Source: Cerrena zonata
Taxonomy: Eukaryota > Basidiomycota > Agaricomycetes > Polyporales > Cerrenaceae
DNA length: 64,000 nucleotides
Direction of reading: 5' to 3'
Assembly: GCA_038087015.1 (NCBI GenBank)
Contig: JASBNA010000001.1
Location: 806,001-870,000 of the forward strand
This document shows, one piece after another, positions 1 to 13,037 of this stretch. The notes below the pieces were generated by a model. It saw nothing but the letters and a program-made list of their open reading frames with translations, was not told the DNA's origin and searched no databases. Position 1 is the first letter of the stretch. Every line of letters starts with the position of its first letter. The position numbers were made by a program, and so were the translations under genes.

Positions 1-336
1 GCCTCCAGCCGCTCGTCGAACGCTATGACTACAGGGCGAATACTCGGATCTCGACCTCGAGCCACATTGCCCCAATCTACGATGATCGGCGAACTCAAGC
101 TGACAGCTTTAAAACAGCGTCTAGCGTCTATTGGTGTTCAAGCTGAGCTTATTGGGGAGGGTGTTCTTATCTGTGGGGCAGCTGCGAAAAGAGGCAGTTC
201 TTCGGATACCCTTGAAGATTCCGTGGCTGTCAGGAAGACTGCGAGAGGGCGCGTCGAGTTGGAAGGTGCTATTTCCGACGTGTATTATATTGTCAGGAAG
301 GAAATTTACGGCCTTCATGCGCTGGTTGCGGCATGA
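1..336 (+). CDS. CFT2: CPSF100 / Cft2 3' end (partial, 5' end outside window)
   Basis: The frame is open from the first base to the TGA ending at 336, giving the last 111 residues of a protein whose start lies upstream of the window. The tail contains a pattern typical of the C-terminus of CPSF2/CPSF100 (yeast Cft2): a segment reading LKQRLASIGVQAEL, then a valine-rich stretch, then VAVRKTARGRVELEG, then an aromatic-rich YYIVRKEIYGLHALV ending. Family knowledge: this is the catalytically inactive metallo-beta-lactamase partner of CPSF73 in the nuclear cleavage and polyadenylation complex. No intron is needed in this part. The catalytic-fold region is not in the window, so the assignment rests on the C-terminal domain alone. 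Confidence 0.8.
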   Translation, partial: ASSRSSNAMTTGRILGSRPRATLPQSTMIGELKLTALKQRLASIGVQAELIGEGVLICGAAAKRGSSSDTLEDSVAVRKTARGRVELEGAISDVYYIVRKEIYGLHALVAA

Positions 337-1205
337 TGGTTTCCATTCTGTTGACTTGTGTGACATTACATGGACTTGTAGACTATCCCGGTATTTTTAC
401 ATACCACCTTACCATTGAATCATCATTATTCCCGAGTTCTGGTCGTGTGGATTGGGATCTATATGTGGCTGTACATAGGCAAAGCATGTTCGAGTCGGCG
501 ATCATAGCAAGGGCAGTAGCATAAATGTCTAAAAGCTTGAGTCTAAGTCTTAGTTTATACGACATTAGATCGGTACAGTATATATGTATGAGTGCCCTAA
601 CATTCCAAGCACCCCGAGTCTTTCTTGCCCTTGCCATCTTGAACTGGCTATACTGTACTTCGTTGGGGTCTTCGCGCTCTAGAACCCAAAAATAAATCTC
701 CCAACCTTCTCCTTGGCGTGTCTACTTATCATTGGGAACCTAATGGTATATGGGGTTAGATAGGGTAGATTGACTGCGATCCTACTAGTACTATGAAACA
801 TTTTCGTGGCAATGACCTCATTCCTTGGCGGCATTGATCCATGCAACACAGAACGACTCGGCCTCAGCGCGTTCTGTATTTCTATGACCCCAGCATCTGA
901 CTCGGACTCCCCCCAAACAAGTGGTGGCAGTACATCTATATACATTACAGTTGAGAATAACTAGGCAACCTGGGCACCTGAACAGGTCCATTCGGCTTCA
1001 TTCCCGTCATCTGACTCCCACAAAGGTCAGCCGTGTTAACGCAACTGCATATTCTAGGGGCTTCTCTAACCTTGTTTACGTTCCTCGTTGACATCAGGGA
1101 ATCACAGTCTTTTGTCGTTCGGTCACTTTGCGTACGCGAAAATACCGAACTGCGCCCATACTATAAGTAAAACGGCACTCCTGACTGGCCATCTAGACAA
1201 ACATC
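337..1205. other. Intergenic region between CFT2 and the P450
   Basis: About 870 bases with no supported gene. Short open frames are present on both strands but have no recognisable protein features. It should hold the CFT2 3' UTR and the P450 promoter. A TATA-like CTATAAG lies about 45 bases before the P450 ATG, which may be too close to be the functional TATA box. Confidence 0.6.
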
Positions 1206-3758
1206 ATGTCGCCGCGTGCCCTGTCACCCAGAGTCGCTATCCTTACACGGGGTTTTGTGGTCAATCTCATTGTCCCTATCTCGCTCGTATGGATTGGGTC
1301 TCGTCTGCTGGATGCTCTCGGGTATCATAAGCGAACCTGGTTGCTTGTTCTTACTCAAGTGGCTAGCATTCCCGTCTTTGCTGCAGCGCGGACCTGGTTT
1401 CAGCTATGGACGATTGATAGAAGAGCAGCACGATCTGGAGGTGTTCTACCTCCTCGCTATGTAGGTCATGGTATCGGTGACATCGGTACCTTAAAGGATT
1501 TCATGGAGATCCATTGGAAGACCGGATACCTTGGTACTACTTAGCCAACATACCACATTTATCACCATTTTGATATTCTTATAGGTGATGGCTTGAGCGA
1601 TGTTCTTACCACGCATGGTCCAACTTTTGATCTTCGAGTCATGTGGGAGCATTCTATTATCACAACTGACGCCAACATAATCAAGGTGAAGTCGTTGCGA
1701 TGTCGTAGCCTTCGGTTGCCAATTTCTTAAAGTTTAAATTTACTACAGACCGTCCTCGCGACCGATTTCCCCAATTGGGTGAAAGGTAAATTTCGTCGAA
1801 ACATTCTCCCTTTGTCTCGGGCTCATGTAGATTTAGGTGATGTTTTCCAGGAATACATGTATTCAGTGCTTGGCACAGGAGTGTTCAATTCCGACGGTCA
1901 GTTCATATTGAGTCAAGTACTAACGTGTAGACTCTCACATATTCTTTTCGTTAATAATTAGGGGATATGTGGAAGTATGTGCTATCTGACTCCGCCATAC
2001 CCGCGACATATCAGCTGACATTGACTGTTGTACAGGTTCCATCGATCGATGACACGTCCATTCTTCAGCAGAGACAGAATCAGTCACTTCGAGCTATTCG
2101 ATAGGCATGCCGGTAAGCAATATTGTCCTGCATACACGTGTATTACAAAGTTTATGTATAATCGTTCTGTCTATCAGAGACGGCTATTAACAAAATCAAA
2201 GAGCGAATGAACACAGGCGAAGCTATTGAATTCCAGGTAACATTCTTTGTCAAACAGGATAAAGCAGCAGACTCACATGAAACATGAAAGGATCTCATCT
2301 CTCGTTTCACCCTAGACTCTGCAACGGAATTCCTCTTCGGCTCCTGCGTACACAGTCTCCATTCTGACCTCCCATACCCGCACACCTCCTCGTCTCCTTA
2401 CAAACAACGCGGTGGAGAGCTCTCCAAGGCTGAGGCTTTTGCCAAGGCCTTCCAGGCAGCGCAAGACGTTATCGGTACCCGGGCTCGGGTTGGATCTGTG
2501 TGGCCTCTAATGGAATTTCTCGGAGACAAATCCGCTGAACATATGCGTATCGTGGACGACTATCTCTTCCCGATCTTACAGAATGCCATCGAAAGAAACA
2601 AGCAGGATCAAGTTTCGGGCATACTAGATAAGGAGAATCCTGACGGGGTTGTCGAGGATGAAACACTCTTGGATCATCTGGTCAAGTTCACTTCGGACCC
2701 TGTCGTGCTCCATGATGAGATCTTAAATATCATGATTGCGGGACGCGACACTACGGCTATTACCCTGACTGCGTTGATTTACCTCCTCACCCAACACCCT
2801 GAAACATTGCAACGACTACGGAAGGAAATCTTGCAAGTTGTTGGACCTTCTCGTCGACCTACGTATGACGATATCCGAGAAATGAAATTCCTTAGGGCTG
2901 TCATTAACGGTGTGCACTTGTCGTTGTTAAACTACCTGCCCGCCCAAGACTAAACAAATAATTTCTTAGAAACTTTGCGGTTATTCCCTGCGGTGTAAGC
3001 TTCTATGTTTAGTTTATATTTCTGTGCTCATCTTCCCAACACAAATGCATGCACAGTCCGTTTGATGTCAGGTCGGTATTTTTTTGTTGCATCTCTAATT
3101 ATGATGCTTACGCAGTCTCAACAGGTACCCACTCAAAGACGTTCTAGTACCTAACTCAGCCGATCCTTCGAAGCCATGGTTCATTCCCAGGATGACATCG
3201 TGAGTTCACTATGTTTCTGTTGAGAGCGGTTGATCTAATTTTCTGTCTAGCTTATCATACTGTGTCTGGCTCATGCACCGCCGGACTGACTACTGGGGAC
3301 CTGATGGTTTGTTTCAGCCCTACCTTCGCTAGCTGTCACTAAACTTACCATTCACTCACAGCTGAGGAGTTTGACCCTGACCGCTTCCTCGACGAACGTG
3401 TCCACAAGTATTTGACCCCGAACCCATTCATCTTCCTACCCTTCAACGCCGGTCCACGTATCTGTCTCGGTCAACAATTTGCATACAACGAGATGTCCTT
3501 CTTCATGGTTCGACTCCTGCAAACCTTCTCCGACATCACCCTCGATTCCTCTGCTCACGCTCCGGACACCAGAGTTCCAGCTGAGTGGGCAGGCGTTCCC
3601 TGGTAGGAAGGGTAAAGAAAAGGTGTGGCCCAAATCGCACATTACTCTCTACATGCACGTACGTATATTTTACTCCGCTTTACTTAAATATGAATACGAA
3701 TTCTTATGATTATGTTTAGGGAGGTGTATGGGTTAAGATGGAAGAAGCCGACCAGTGA
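1206..3758 (+). CDS. Cytochrome P450, CYP63-like, with a one-base frame break
   Basis: Haem-thiolate monooxygenase, expected in the ER membrane. The ATG at 1206 opens onto a hydrophobic N-terminal anchor. Hand-splicing gives about 14 exons. Visible P450 motifs are the I-helix AGRDTT, the ExxR helix in ETLRLFP, the PERF-like region [13 protein letters not shown], and the haem loop [10 protein letters not shown] with its cysteine ligand. The blocks [11 protein letters not shown] and [18 protein letters not shown] resemble the CYP63 family described from Phanerochaete, whose members oxidise alkanes and xenobiotics; the substrate here cannot be read from sequence. The last coding part needs a frame change near CCC at 3598-3600: as written the frame stops at TAG just after, but dropping one C continues into [19 protein letters not shown] and, after one more intron, GGVWVKM and a TGA at 3758. 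That is either a sequencing error or a disabled allele. Confidence 0.85.
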
Positions 3759-3949
3759 ATTTGTTCGGACAATGTTTGAAGAAAAATAACCCCATACTCA
3801 ATGTTATGTATGTCAACTCCATTGTAAGATAGGACTGGTCACTGTTTCGTTGATTCTCTGTCCTGTCTAAGTGTACAAGTATCTCGTATTATCTAGCGAG
3901 TAGCAGATGTCGGTGACCCGAAAGAAATTGTGTTATATAGTGTTTGCGA

Positions 3950-6802
3950 TTACGCTGTCTTCCCCGAATCCTCTTTCAGACTAACAATACGATTGAGAAT
4001 CAACTTGTCGCTTCCTCTCCTTCCGGGTTCAACACTGTCTGCCTCGTTCAAAGACGCAAGGATCGACTCTTTGTCCACAGCAAAGTATGCAACGCGCAAA
4101 CCTTGGAATCGGATACACTCCAAGCCGACTAACTGCTCGCTGGTCGCGCGAGGAGTATCATCGTCTTCATGCGAAGGAACATCGACAGGTGAAGCAGCAG
4201 AAGCCTCAGCATTGGCTTTCAGAGCTTTCTCAGTCCTTGCTTTGCTCTCCTTCTTCGCATCGCCGTACATCCTCTTGGCAAGGGACCAGAATCCAACTTC
4301 GACCATGGTGCCTTTGTATGTATCCAAACTGTGTGGGTTGATATCTGCGAGGAAGTCAGGCTCCACAGCTGCAGGGTTATCGCTCTTGAAGAGTTGGTAG
4401 AAGACTCGGGTTTCATCGATACGGACGGGACTACCTGAAGGTGCGTGTTCGGCAACCCATTGAATGTAAGCCTTCGGTTTCTTGGTCGAGGCTGGTCCTT
4501 CATTCTCGAATCGACAAATGAGTTCGGTGACTTCGCCAGTAGAAGGGTCGGTCTTGTATGAAGTGCAGGTGATGGGGTGGGGTGCTTGGAAGAGACCGAC
4601 TGTCTTGCCTGGCGCGAGACGGAAGTAATCAGGAGAGTCTTCAAGACGGAAATCGTCCGCGTCGATGTAGATTGTACGAGTGAAAGGTACTTTCGATGTA
4701 CCCAACTCGGGGACTTTAGGGTGGAGAGGTTTCTCGAGGAACAGCACGTAATCTTCAGGAAGGTTCTCCAGCGTGACCTTCAATGGTTTCAAGACCATCA
4801 GAAGACGCGGCACAGTGCCTTCCAAGTACTGTCTGACAGTTTGCTCGAACCGAACAGTCTGGATATTCGAAGCAGCTGTCGAAATGCCGAGGCCGGAAAC
4901 AAAAGAGATGATAGCGCCTGGAGGGACACCACGTCTTCGGAGAGCGATAAGGGTGTAGAGTCGAGGGTCGTCCCAGTCGAGAACATGTTTCTCCTTGACG
5001 AGCTTGAGGATCTTTCGTTTCGACATGATTGTACCTGTAAGGTTGAGTCGGCCGTACTCTGACTGTCTGGGTTTGTACACTTCGAGTGCGTCGCATAGCC
5101 ATTCATATGACTCCCGCGAGGCGATGAATTCCGTTGTACATAACGAATGCCTAAGAGGAAAATACAAGTATGAGTATCACAGCGTAAGGCTTAAAAAGAA
5201 GGAAACATACGTGATAGGTCTCGAAGCTATCACACAGACAGTGAGTGAAGTCGTATGTAGGGTAAATCTTCCACTTGTCATGTGTGCGGTGATGAGGAGC
5301 ATTAAGGACCCGATATGCGACCAAATCCCACATCATCGTGTTACCCGACTCGAGGTCTTGCTTCATTCGGAGAATTGCTTCACCAGGCTTGTAATGACCA
5401 GTCCTCATCTTCTCGAATTCCGCCAGTGACTCGGATACAGGTCGAGTTCGATGAGCACAAGCTTTCCGGGGACCACGTTCCTCGCCTCCCCTGTTGGCAA
5501 AGATCTCATCACCTAGATTAGAATATATGATTAACGTAGTCCAAACCTGGTGAACGGAGTGGCTTACCGGTACAATGGCAAACATAACCCTTGTCCCGCT
5601 TGATGAGGTCAATAGCCAATTCGTACAACTTGTCGAAATAGTCACTCGAATAAGTTATCTTCCACGGCTCGTATCCTAGCCATCTGACAGTTTCGAGAAT
5701 ACTTTCGAAATACCTTCCCTCTTCCGCTTCAGGGTTGGTGTCATCGAATCGAAGATAGCACCTCCCACCATTATGCGCGGCATATCCGAAGTTCACAAAA
5801 ATGGCTTTAGAGTGACCGATGTGGAGGAAACCATTGGGTTCTGGAGGGAATCGAGTGTGTACGAGACCACCGGTAGCTTTGAGATGTTCTTCTCGAAGGT
5901 GTGGGTGAATCTGAGGGTTTCCTCCGACTTTGTGAAGATGTCCGAGGAAGCCCTCTGTGAAGACATTTCTCGATGAAGAGGCTGAAGCGTTAGAAGCTTC
6001 TGACGCTGCAGACGGTTTCGATGCTTTGGCGGTCTCCTTTTTGGGTTCCTTAATATTACATCTGAGTTTAGTAGAATATACTACCAGGGTTGACGCATTG
6101 ACTTACCTTGCCCTTCGGTTTTGCAGCTTCCTTCGCACCGAACTTTTCAGTAAATGCAGCTTCAACGGCATTCTTCACGTCCAACGGGCTAGCCCAGCGA
6201 AGTTCTGGAGAGGTCTTCAATCCTCCAATTACAACACCGAGATTTGCCCAGCCAGTAACGGCTGCGGAAGTAAGATAGTTGGAAACCTGAGCGGCGATTT
6301 CGGAGGGGGTGATAGTAAAGCCTGGACGGGCAACGGATGATATAAGTCTTTGCATATTAGAAATGTGAAATCATGTTTACCTACGCCGCATTGCTTGTCA
6401 AAGTCAGGTTGATCGATTGGTAGAGGATGTGCTTCGAGGTACTTTACGGCAGCTAGATATTTCGAAATGAATGAGGCGCATGTACAGTGAGATACGAGGA
6501 TCATAAGTACCTGAAACTTGGTCTGTGCTCTTTAGTCTGTTGTCCAAGATAGCACCGACAGCATAAGCCCGTTCGGCGTCCTCAAGTTTTGAGCCCTGGA
6601 CGGCGAGAGTAGCCAAGAGGACGGCCTGCTTCTCCTCTAGGTTCTTCTCGACAAGGCCATTCTTCTGAATGATGTCCTTGAGTGTAGATGCGCTCTTTGC
6701 GCTCTTTGCAGCTTCAGCAGCTTTAGATTGAGTAAGACCGATCGACTTGAAGAGTTCGATCAATTCAGCAGTTTCTGCGGAGGGAGCTGCCTTGGGAGGC
6801 AT
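3950..6802 (-). CDS. GLN4: Cytosolic glutaminyl-tRNA synthetase, with a one-base frame break
   Basis: Class I synthetase that charges tRNA-Gln. The chosen start is the MPPKAAPS methionine (codon 6800-6802). An N-terminal GlnRS-specific helical domain ([17 protein letters not shown]) and a Lys/Ala-rich linker precede the catalytic core. The core shows the HIGH motif in [15 protein letters not shown], the block [16 protein letters not shown], and the KMSKS equivalent IMSKRKI, followed by [19 protein letters not shown]-terminal beta-barrel anticodon-binding region ends at TAA 3950-3952. Introns interrupt the 5' two thirds; the last exon is over 1.2 kb. At the junction near 5213-5220 the conserved D-S-x-E-x-I-T-H-S-L-C-T block is only in frame if one base is removed from GAGACCTATC, so the copy as written is broken. 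It is divergent from ARF1, with 709 bases between starts. Confidence 0.9.
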
Positions 6803-7511
6803 GGATGTGGTAAGATAGGATGAAAGGTGCAGGTGGGCTATCAAAGATTGCGGTGAGTATGGTGGATAGGTCTAGAGATAGGATGTTCCTTACGACTGGC
6901 GGTGCTCGTCCTTGCTCGTCTGACTCTGGTGACTTCTGGATGACTTCGGTCTCAATCGATTTTTATCTTATCTACAACAAGCGGGCATCTAATCTTATCT
7001 ACACCCAAGCTTTAGGCTTTCACGCGTGGTTTCCGAATTCGTCGTCTTTGACGTGTCCACCATGGTCCAGTCATTCTTGCGGGTTGCACGAACTGTAAGC
7101 TGTGATAGATGTATTTGGCAGATGTAGGCATTGTCGTGATGTTATTATCGGGGATAGCCTAGTCAGGGCGGGTCCGTGTAGAGTGGGCGGTAAGGACACG
7201 TCGGCATGTACAACTGGTGGCGGAGTGATTGAGCACAATTGTCCGTAATTCACAAATAAACTGGAGTGACTGGGACGTAGCAGAGACGTGTTCATGGCGA
7301 AGGGGACTGCCTTGGTCGGAATATATAAGACTGCTGAGCGTCGGAAGGGGGGAAGCGCTGGTGCATAAGAGCTCGAGTACCGGGTAGCGGAGTTTGAACC
7401 GCTTCTAGCCTCACACGCAACGACTCAACGCGAAAGTGCAAACCACCTCCTCAGTCTCCTCCGCTCACCGTCCCCTTCCTCTGTCTTTACTCCCCTCCAT
7501 CGACATTCGCA
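6803..7511. promoter_or_regulatory. Divergent promoter region between GLN4 and ARF1
   Basis: 709 bases separate two divergent start codons, so both promoters must lie here. On the ARF1 side there is a TATATAAG at 7321-7328. The roughly 70 bases before the ARF1 ATG are strongly pyrimidine-rich (repeated CCTCC/TCTCC), a leader type common before highly expressed fungal genes. No coding feature is supported. Confidence 0.6.
7321..7328 (+). promoter_or_regulatory. Candidate TATA box of ARF1
   Basis: TATATAAG lies about 185 bases upstream of the ARF1 ATG, in a stretch that then becomes pyrimidine-rich. This spacing would give a 5' UTR of roughly 150 bases. The motif is seen directly; its function is inferred. 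Confidence 0.4.
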
Positions 7512-8354
<843 letters not shown>

Positions 8355-8747
8355 GACGTAATGTGGCCTATGGTCCGGGTTTCCTCTTCCATGTCCATTG
8401 CACGTATTACGCTACATACGATTCTCATGATCTGAAACATCGGGTCGCGATACACTACTGTTCTCTTTTCCTTCTCGTCGTTCGTAGTTTCGTCCTCTTT
8501 ATAGTTCCTCATGGTTCTGTTTTTGTCTTATTCCCGTATATTCCATCGCTCTGTTTCTTGTTCCCGGAAGTTCCATGTGAGCCTTCATTCTCACCAAAAT
8601 CTTTCTTCCAACCGCACGCATAGAGTTACGAAGAACCGGATATAGCAGGACAGTCTGGACAAATCATTACAATGGGATATATGCTGCCAAATACACAAAA
8701 AGTTCCGAGCCGATCCACTGAGCACACACTACGTAATGAGAAGACGA
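8355..8747. other. 3' intergenic region between ARF1 and SEC15
   Basis: 393 bases between two convergent stop codons. The ARF1-proximal part is T-rich. No coding feature is supported; it should hold both 3' UTRs and polyadenylation sites. Confidence 0.6.
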
Positions 8748-11686
8748 TCAACGATTCTCTCCAGGGAATATCTTGCCAACTGCCTCTGCTTCCTTCCTCC
8801 GTTTCTCGCCTCTTTCTCGGGAGGGTGTATCTCGACATTGAGAACCGAATCTGGCGAGTTTCTCCAGGAGGGCTTGCAATTGTTTCGGCTTGATCTTGTT
8901 GTAGGTCGTCTGTCGCAAGGTGGGAATGAGATACTCTGCGACCTTATCCGATAGTACAATCGAGGCCATCTAGAGAAGAAAGCGTAATTGAGTTGCCTGT
9001 AGAGGGAAGGTGTTTTAGAGTATCGGTCTCACCATTCGGAGTTCTTGGAATATAGTACAGAGCTCGGGCCTGCCGTTCCGTTTGAATTCATCTTCGAGGA
9101 AATCGACGTCTACAAGAATATTGGAAATAGCGTGCTCGTTCATCATAGGAATGTTTCTTCCGGTCATGAATTCCTGTTTTTCGATGCGTCATCAGTATCG
9201 CTCCGGTATGAAGTGTGAAATGCGTCGTTACTTACCGTAAGAGACCCAGCCAAATACTCCACCGCTGCTCGATATGCCTTCTCTTTGTATGTCTCTTTGA
9301 TCACCAATGAATCAACTACGGTTGTCAACCAGTTCACGAGCTCGTAGAGATACATGCTCGGCGCGTCTTCTCTGTGGTTGGGTGTCCAGTCATATTCCGA
9401 CAGACCGAAGAAATCATCTAGCTTGGACTTGATAGAGGCGTTGACGCGAGTGAGAGTCCATGCAAGTGTGGATGCGAAGGACTTGGAGGCATTCACTCGG
9501 ATAGCCCCGCCCCGCTGCGACGATCTACAGACGTATGCTTGTTGAGCAATTGTTCTTCGATGCGATGAGAGTATAGGTCATGCATACCTGATGTTAGTCA
9601 ATGACCGCTCGAGCTCCACACAAGCCACCTCCAGATGTTCTAGATTACCGACGATCTGCGCGATTTGGGAAAGATTGGATGTCTGTTCGGCACGTTTGGC
9701 GATACTACTGCTGATGTAGTTGTTCAACAGTCCGCCAAGAGACTAGGGGAGATGCTTAGTACCAAGACCGTGTTGTGGTGGCGACAGATAGGGTAGTAAC
9801 TTACCTTGCTTAACAAATCGTCAATGTTTCGGTGGTGCTGAGCAACACCTTCAATGAATTGATAGAAGTTCTGCACGAAGCCGCGGATCTAAGTTATGCG
9901 TGAGTTGTCGATGCCATGGGCATGAGAAGGTGATACATACGTCTTGGCAAATCAAGTAGAACGCTTGAGACCATGGCAAACTCAAGGGAAGAGGAGTTCT
10001 AGAGGAATACAGGATGGGAGGTCAATTTCAGTGATATTTCTGGGGGATATGTATGAACTGCTCACGATTGAAGTTGCTGCCGCTCGTCAGAGAGAAGCCA
10101 AACAGTGTCAATAACACTGTCTCTTTCGCTGGCCTTCTCTACATACATCGGGAGACAATCGTCTTGCGAGATGATCTTTGGAATATGACTGTAAGCAAGA
10201 TTGCTTGAACATAGCAGTGTAGATGCACATACACTTTCGAAGCGCGCTCCGAATTGTTTCTCAATCATGGAAACATACTTCTCGAACAGCTTGAGAATGA
10301 GTGAATGAAGGCTTCCTGTGAGGTAAGAGTATGACTACGAGAATCGATTGAGTCAATACGCGCATATAAGAAACAAACAGGGGTGCATTTACCTCGAGCG
10401 TCATGACAAAACCCAAAAGAACCTCCTTAACAGCAAGGTACGTATCTGGCTCATTCTCACTCCGAAGAGAGTATTCTACAGCCGAGTTCAAACGCTTTAC
10501 GAGAGCATCCCAAAGTTCTTCGACGTCTCGTTCTGAACGGAAGCTTCCGGTTGTGCTAAGGACGTGGTTCTCGATGATAAAGAAGCCTACAATCTCTTGC
10601 GTGATAGAACGGAGGGAGGTGAGTGGAAGGGGTTCGGGTATGATTAGGTCGGATTGTGCCTTTCGGTCAGCTTGGTATGATTTTCGGATTTCGTCGAGGG
10701 CATCGAGAGCACCGTATATATGGATGCACTGATACAAAGGTGTAAAGTCCACCTTCAATTGGTCGTTATCCAAGACATTATCTATGAACGAATAAGGAGC
10801 TAATTAAGGGGAGAGGGGAGAATCTTACATTCAATCTTCTCATAGGTGACAACCTCAACAGCACTACCAACACGACTCGACTTCAACGAGGGGTCTTTCT
10901 CGCGTCTACTTCGCCATCTGCGGGTTCTAGTATCCATGGCCTCAAGAGCGAGCTGGCCAACTTGTGCACTAATGTTTCTGATATCCAATAGCCACTGTTT
11001 GACAGACGCAGTCACTGCATCCTTAATTTGACCTCGCAGGGAGGGTAGCGATGATAGCAAATGTTGGAATAATGGTGTTTGTGAGAGAGATGTTGGTGGC
11101 ATACTCTCAATATCCTCCAACGACTATGGAAACAAAGAAATAATGTATATTCAATATTACTGAGTAATGTTACCAGTGAGACTAAACGACGGACCCTCAA
11201 CGCACTCCAATATTTTCCTTCCTTGATCATCTCTCCAACGCGATTCACAACGTCAAGCACACGCAAGCATGCTTGAAGGGTGTCTATACCCTCATCAAGG
11301 TTGGCGGCTGTCTTCTTTGACTGGAGGAGTGTTCTCTTCTTGTCCACCAATCCACGACCTATTTGAGAGACGCTCTGGTCGAGTGAACCAATCTTGTCTC
11401 GGAGGTTCGTAGTATAGGACTTTATTGAGAAGAGAGTTTGGACGGAGTTGATGAACTCTTGGTAGTTGTCACCACATATAGTCGAAATTTCTTCATCCTT
11501 GGATTCTATGAGAGCTTGCACTGCACGAAGATAAGCATCCTGCTGCCTCCCAGAGTGTATTTGTTTGATAATAGGTCCTAGTTGTTCGAGGTTCTCTGTA
11601 GACGATGACTGGTCAAGAAGATGTATCTGTTGGAGTTGTTGATCAATGCTCTCCTGTGAGAACTGTGGTCTCCGTCGTGGTGGCAT
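8748..11686 (-). CDS. SEC15: Exocyst complex subunit Sec15
   Basis: Exocyst subunit that binds the Rab Sec4 and tethers secretory vesicles at the plasma membrane. The start is the MPPRRRPQFSQ methionine (11684-11686). The N-terminal half shows the Sec15 signature: IIKQIHSGRQQDAYLRAVQ, then ICGDNYQEFINSVQTLFSIK and SYTTNLRDKIGSLDQSV, continuing into a long helical rod. The last exon reads MASIVLSDKVAEYLIPTLRQ and ends GKIFPGENR at TGA 8748-8750, matching the conserved C-terminal helices. Introns are frequent and short. It converges with ARF1, and its start lies 229 bases from the divergent start of the HAD phosphatase. Some middle exon borders were not resolved base by base. Confidence 0.9.
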
Positions 11687-11915
11687 TCTCCTTGGATGTA
11701 AGTGAACAATGTGTATGGTCCAGGAAGACAATGTCTGATTTGGATACCATGGGCGTTGTGGGTTTTTGTTTGGCAACAGCCTCAATCGCACGCCCCGTTT
11801 TGGCCAAATTCACACCTAGTACGGCGTTATCGGACCGCCTGTGGGCTTAACCCCCCGGCCTCATGGAACATTTCTTGACTCATACATTCTCCTACGCACC
11901 ATTATAGAACCTGAA

Positions 11916-12961
11916 ATGCCTGCAGAGGTCTTTCATTTCGATGCTATGTATATGAATTTCTATTACACTTGCTACTAACGTTTACGCATAATTTTAGCCT
12001 ATTTGATATGGATGGAACCCTTGTGGATTCCACAGATGGTGTTGTGGGTGCATGGCAAACATTCGCCGAGACATATCCAGGCATAGATGTGCATGACATC
12101 TTGAGTTGTATGTGGTATATTTCCTATATTGCTCGAATACTCAATGTTATCAGCATCGCACGGTGTGCGCACTGTCGAGAATCTCCGCATACATTGTGGT
12201 ATTACCGATCCGGACGAATTAGAGGCAAGTTTGTTTCAAATATTATTATTCTGACATATACTTAATGTGATTACACTGTTAGAAAGAAGCCACACGTTTT
12301 GAGCAGGAAATCGTAAACTCTGCCTCAAAGGAGGGCCGCAGAGGAATTGTCGCATTGCCCGGTGTCCGGGAAATTATGGCTGAGGTGTGTCTTAGCAATC
12401 AATACATTCAGGCCGACAAGCCGACTCGTTCAATCATAAAAGATTGGGCCTGCCTCGAAACTACCCAATCCGCGTTGGGCAATTTGTACCTCGGCGACTA
12501 AGAACTATGCCACCGCTGCACTAAAGGCAGCTGGCATTGCACTTCCTGACGTATTCGTAGTTTCCGAGGATGTCGAGAAGGGGAAACCCGAGTGAGCCCG
12601 CATGTCGCCCTATAGATTCTCAGTACCTTTCTCATTATTTTTTCTCAGACCGGACCCATACCTCCTTGGAGCTAAGCGATGCGGTGTCGACCCTGCCCGC
12701 TGCCTCGTGTTAGAGGATGCTCCTGCCGGTGTTCGCAGTGGGAACGCGGCGGGTAGCAAAACCTTGGCTCTCATTACCACGCACAGCAGGGAGCAACTTG
12801 AGGCGGCTAACCCCACATTCATCGTGAAAGACCCTTCCAGGTGCGGATTTATTGTGTACTCTTCCCATACAGTGTCTCTACTTACGAATGTCTGACTCGA
12901 CAGGGTCACAATGAAACTCGGAGAGAATGGCGGCGTAGACGTAACAATCAACCAGGATTGA
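11916..12961 (+). CDS. HAD-superfamily phosphatase, Gpp1/Dog-like
   Basis: Likely glycerol-1-phosphate or 2-deoxyglucose-6-phosphate type phosphohydrolase. The first exon reads MPAEVFHFDA and splices to ILFDMDGTLVDS, giving the catalytic motif DMDGT. Motif II is the CTSAT segment, the motif III lysine lies in EDVEKGKP, and motif IV is LVLEDAPAGVRSG. This order and spacing match the yeast Gpp1/Rhr2 and Dog1/2 group; the substrate cannot be fixed from sequence. After the residues TDPDELE the best splice donor is GCAAGT, giving a GC-AG intron ending TTAG before AAAGAAGCC. The stop is TGA 12959-12961, only 76 bases from the convergent methyltransferase stop. Confidence 0.8.
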
Positions 12962-13037
12962 GGAACATCCTACAGTCAATTGTAAAGGAATGCATGATCT
13001 AGAATCCAAGCACGGCAGTACTCACAAAGTGGTTACG

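Noticed and set aside
7380..7440. tRNA-like B-box sequence near 7400 on the minus strand
   Set aside because: The T-arm bases do not pair and no matching A box or acceptor stem is present.
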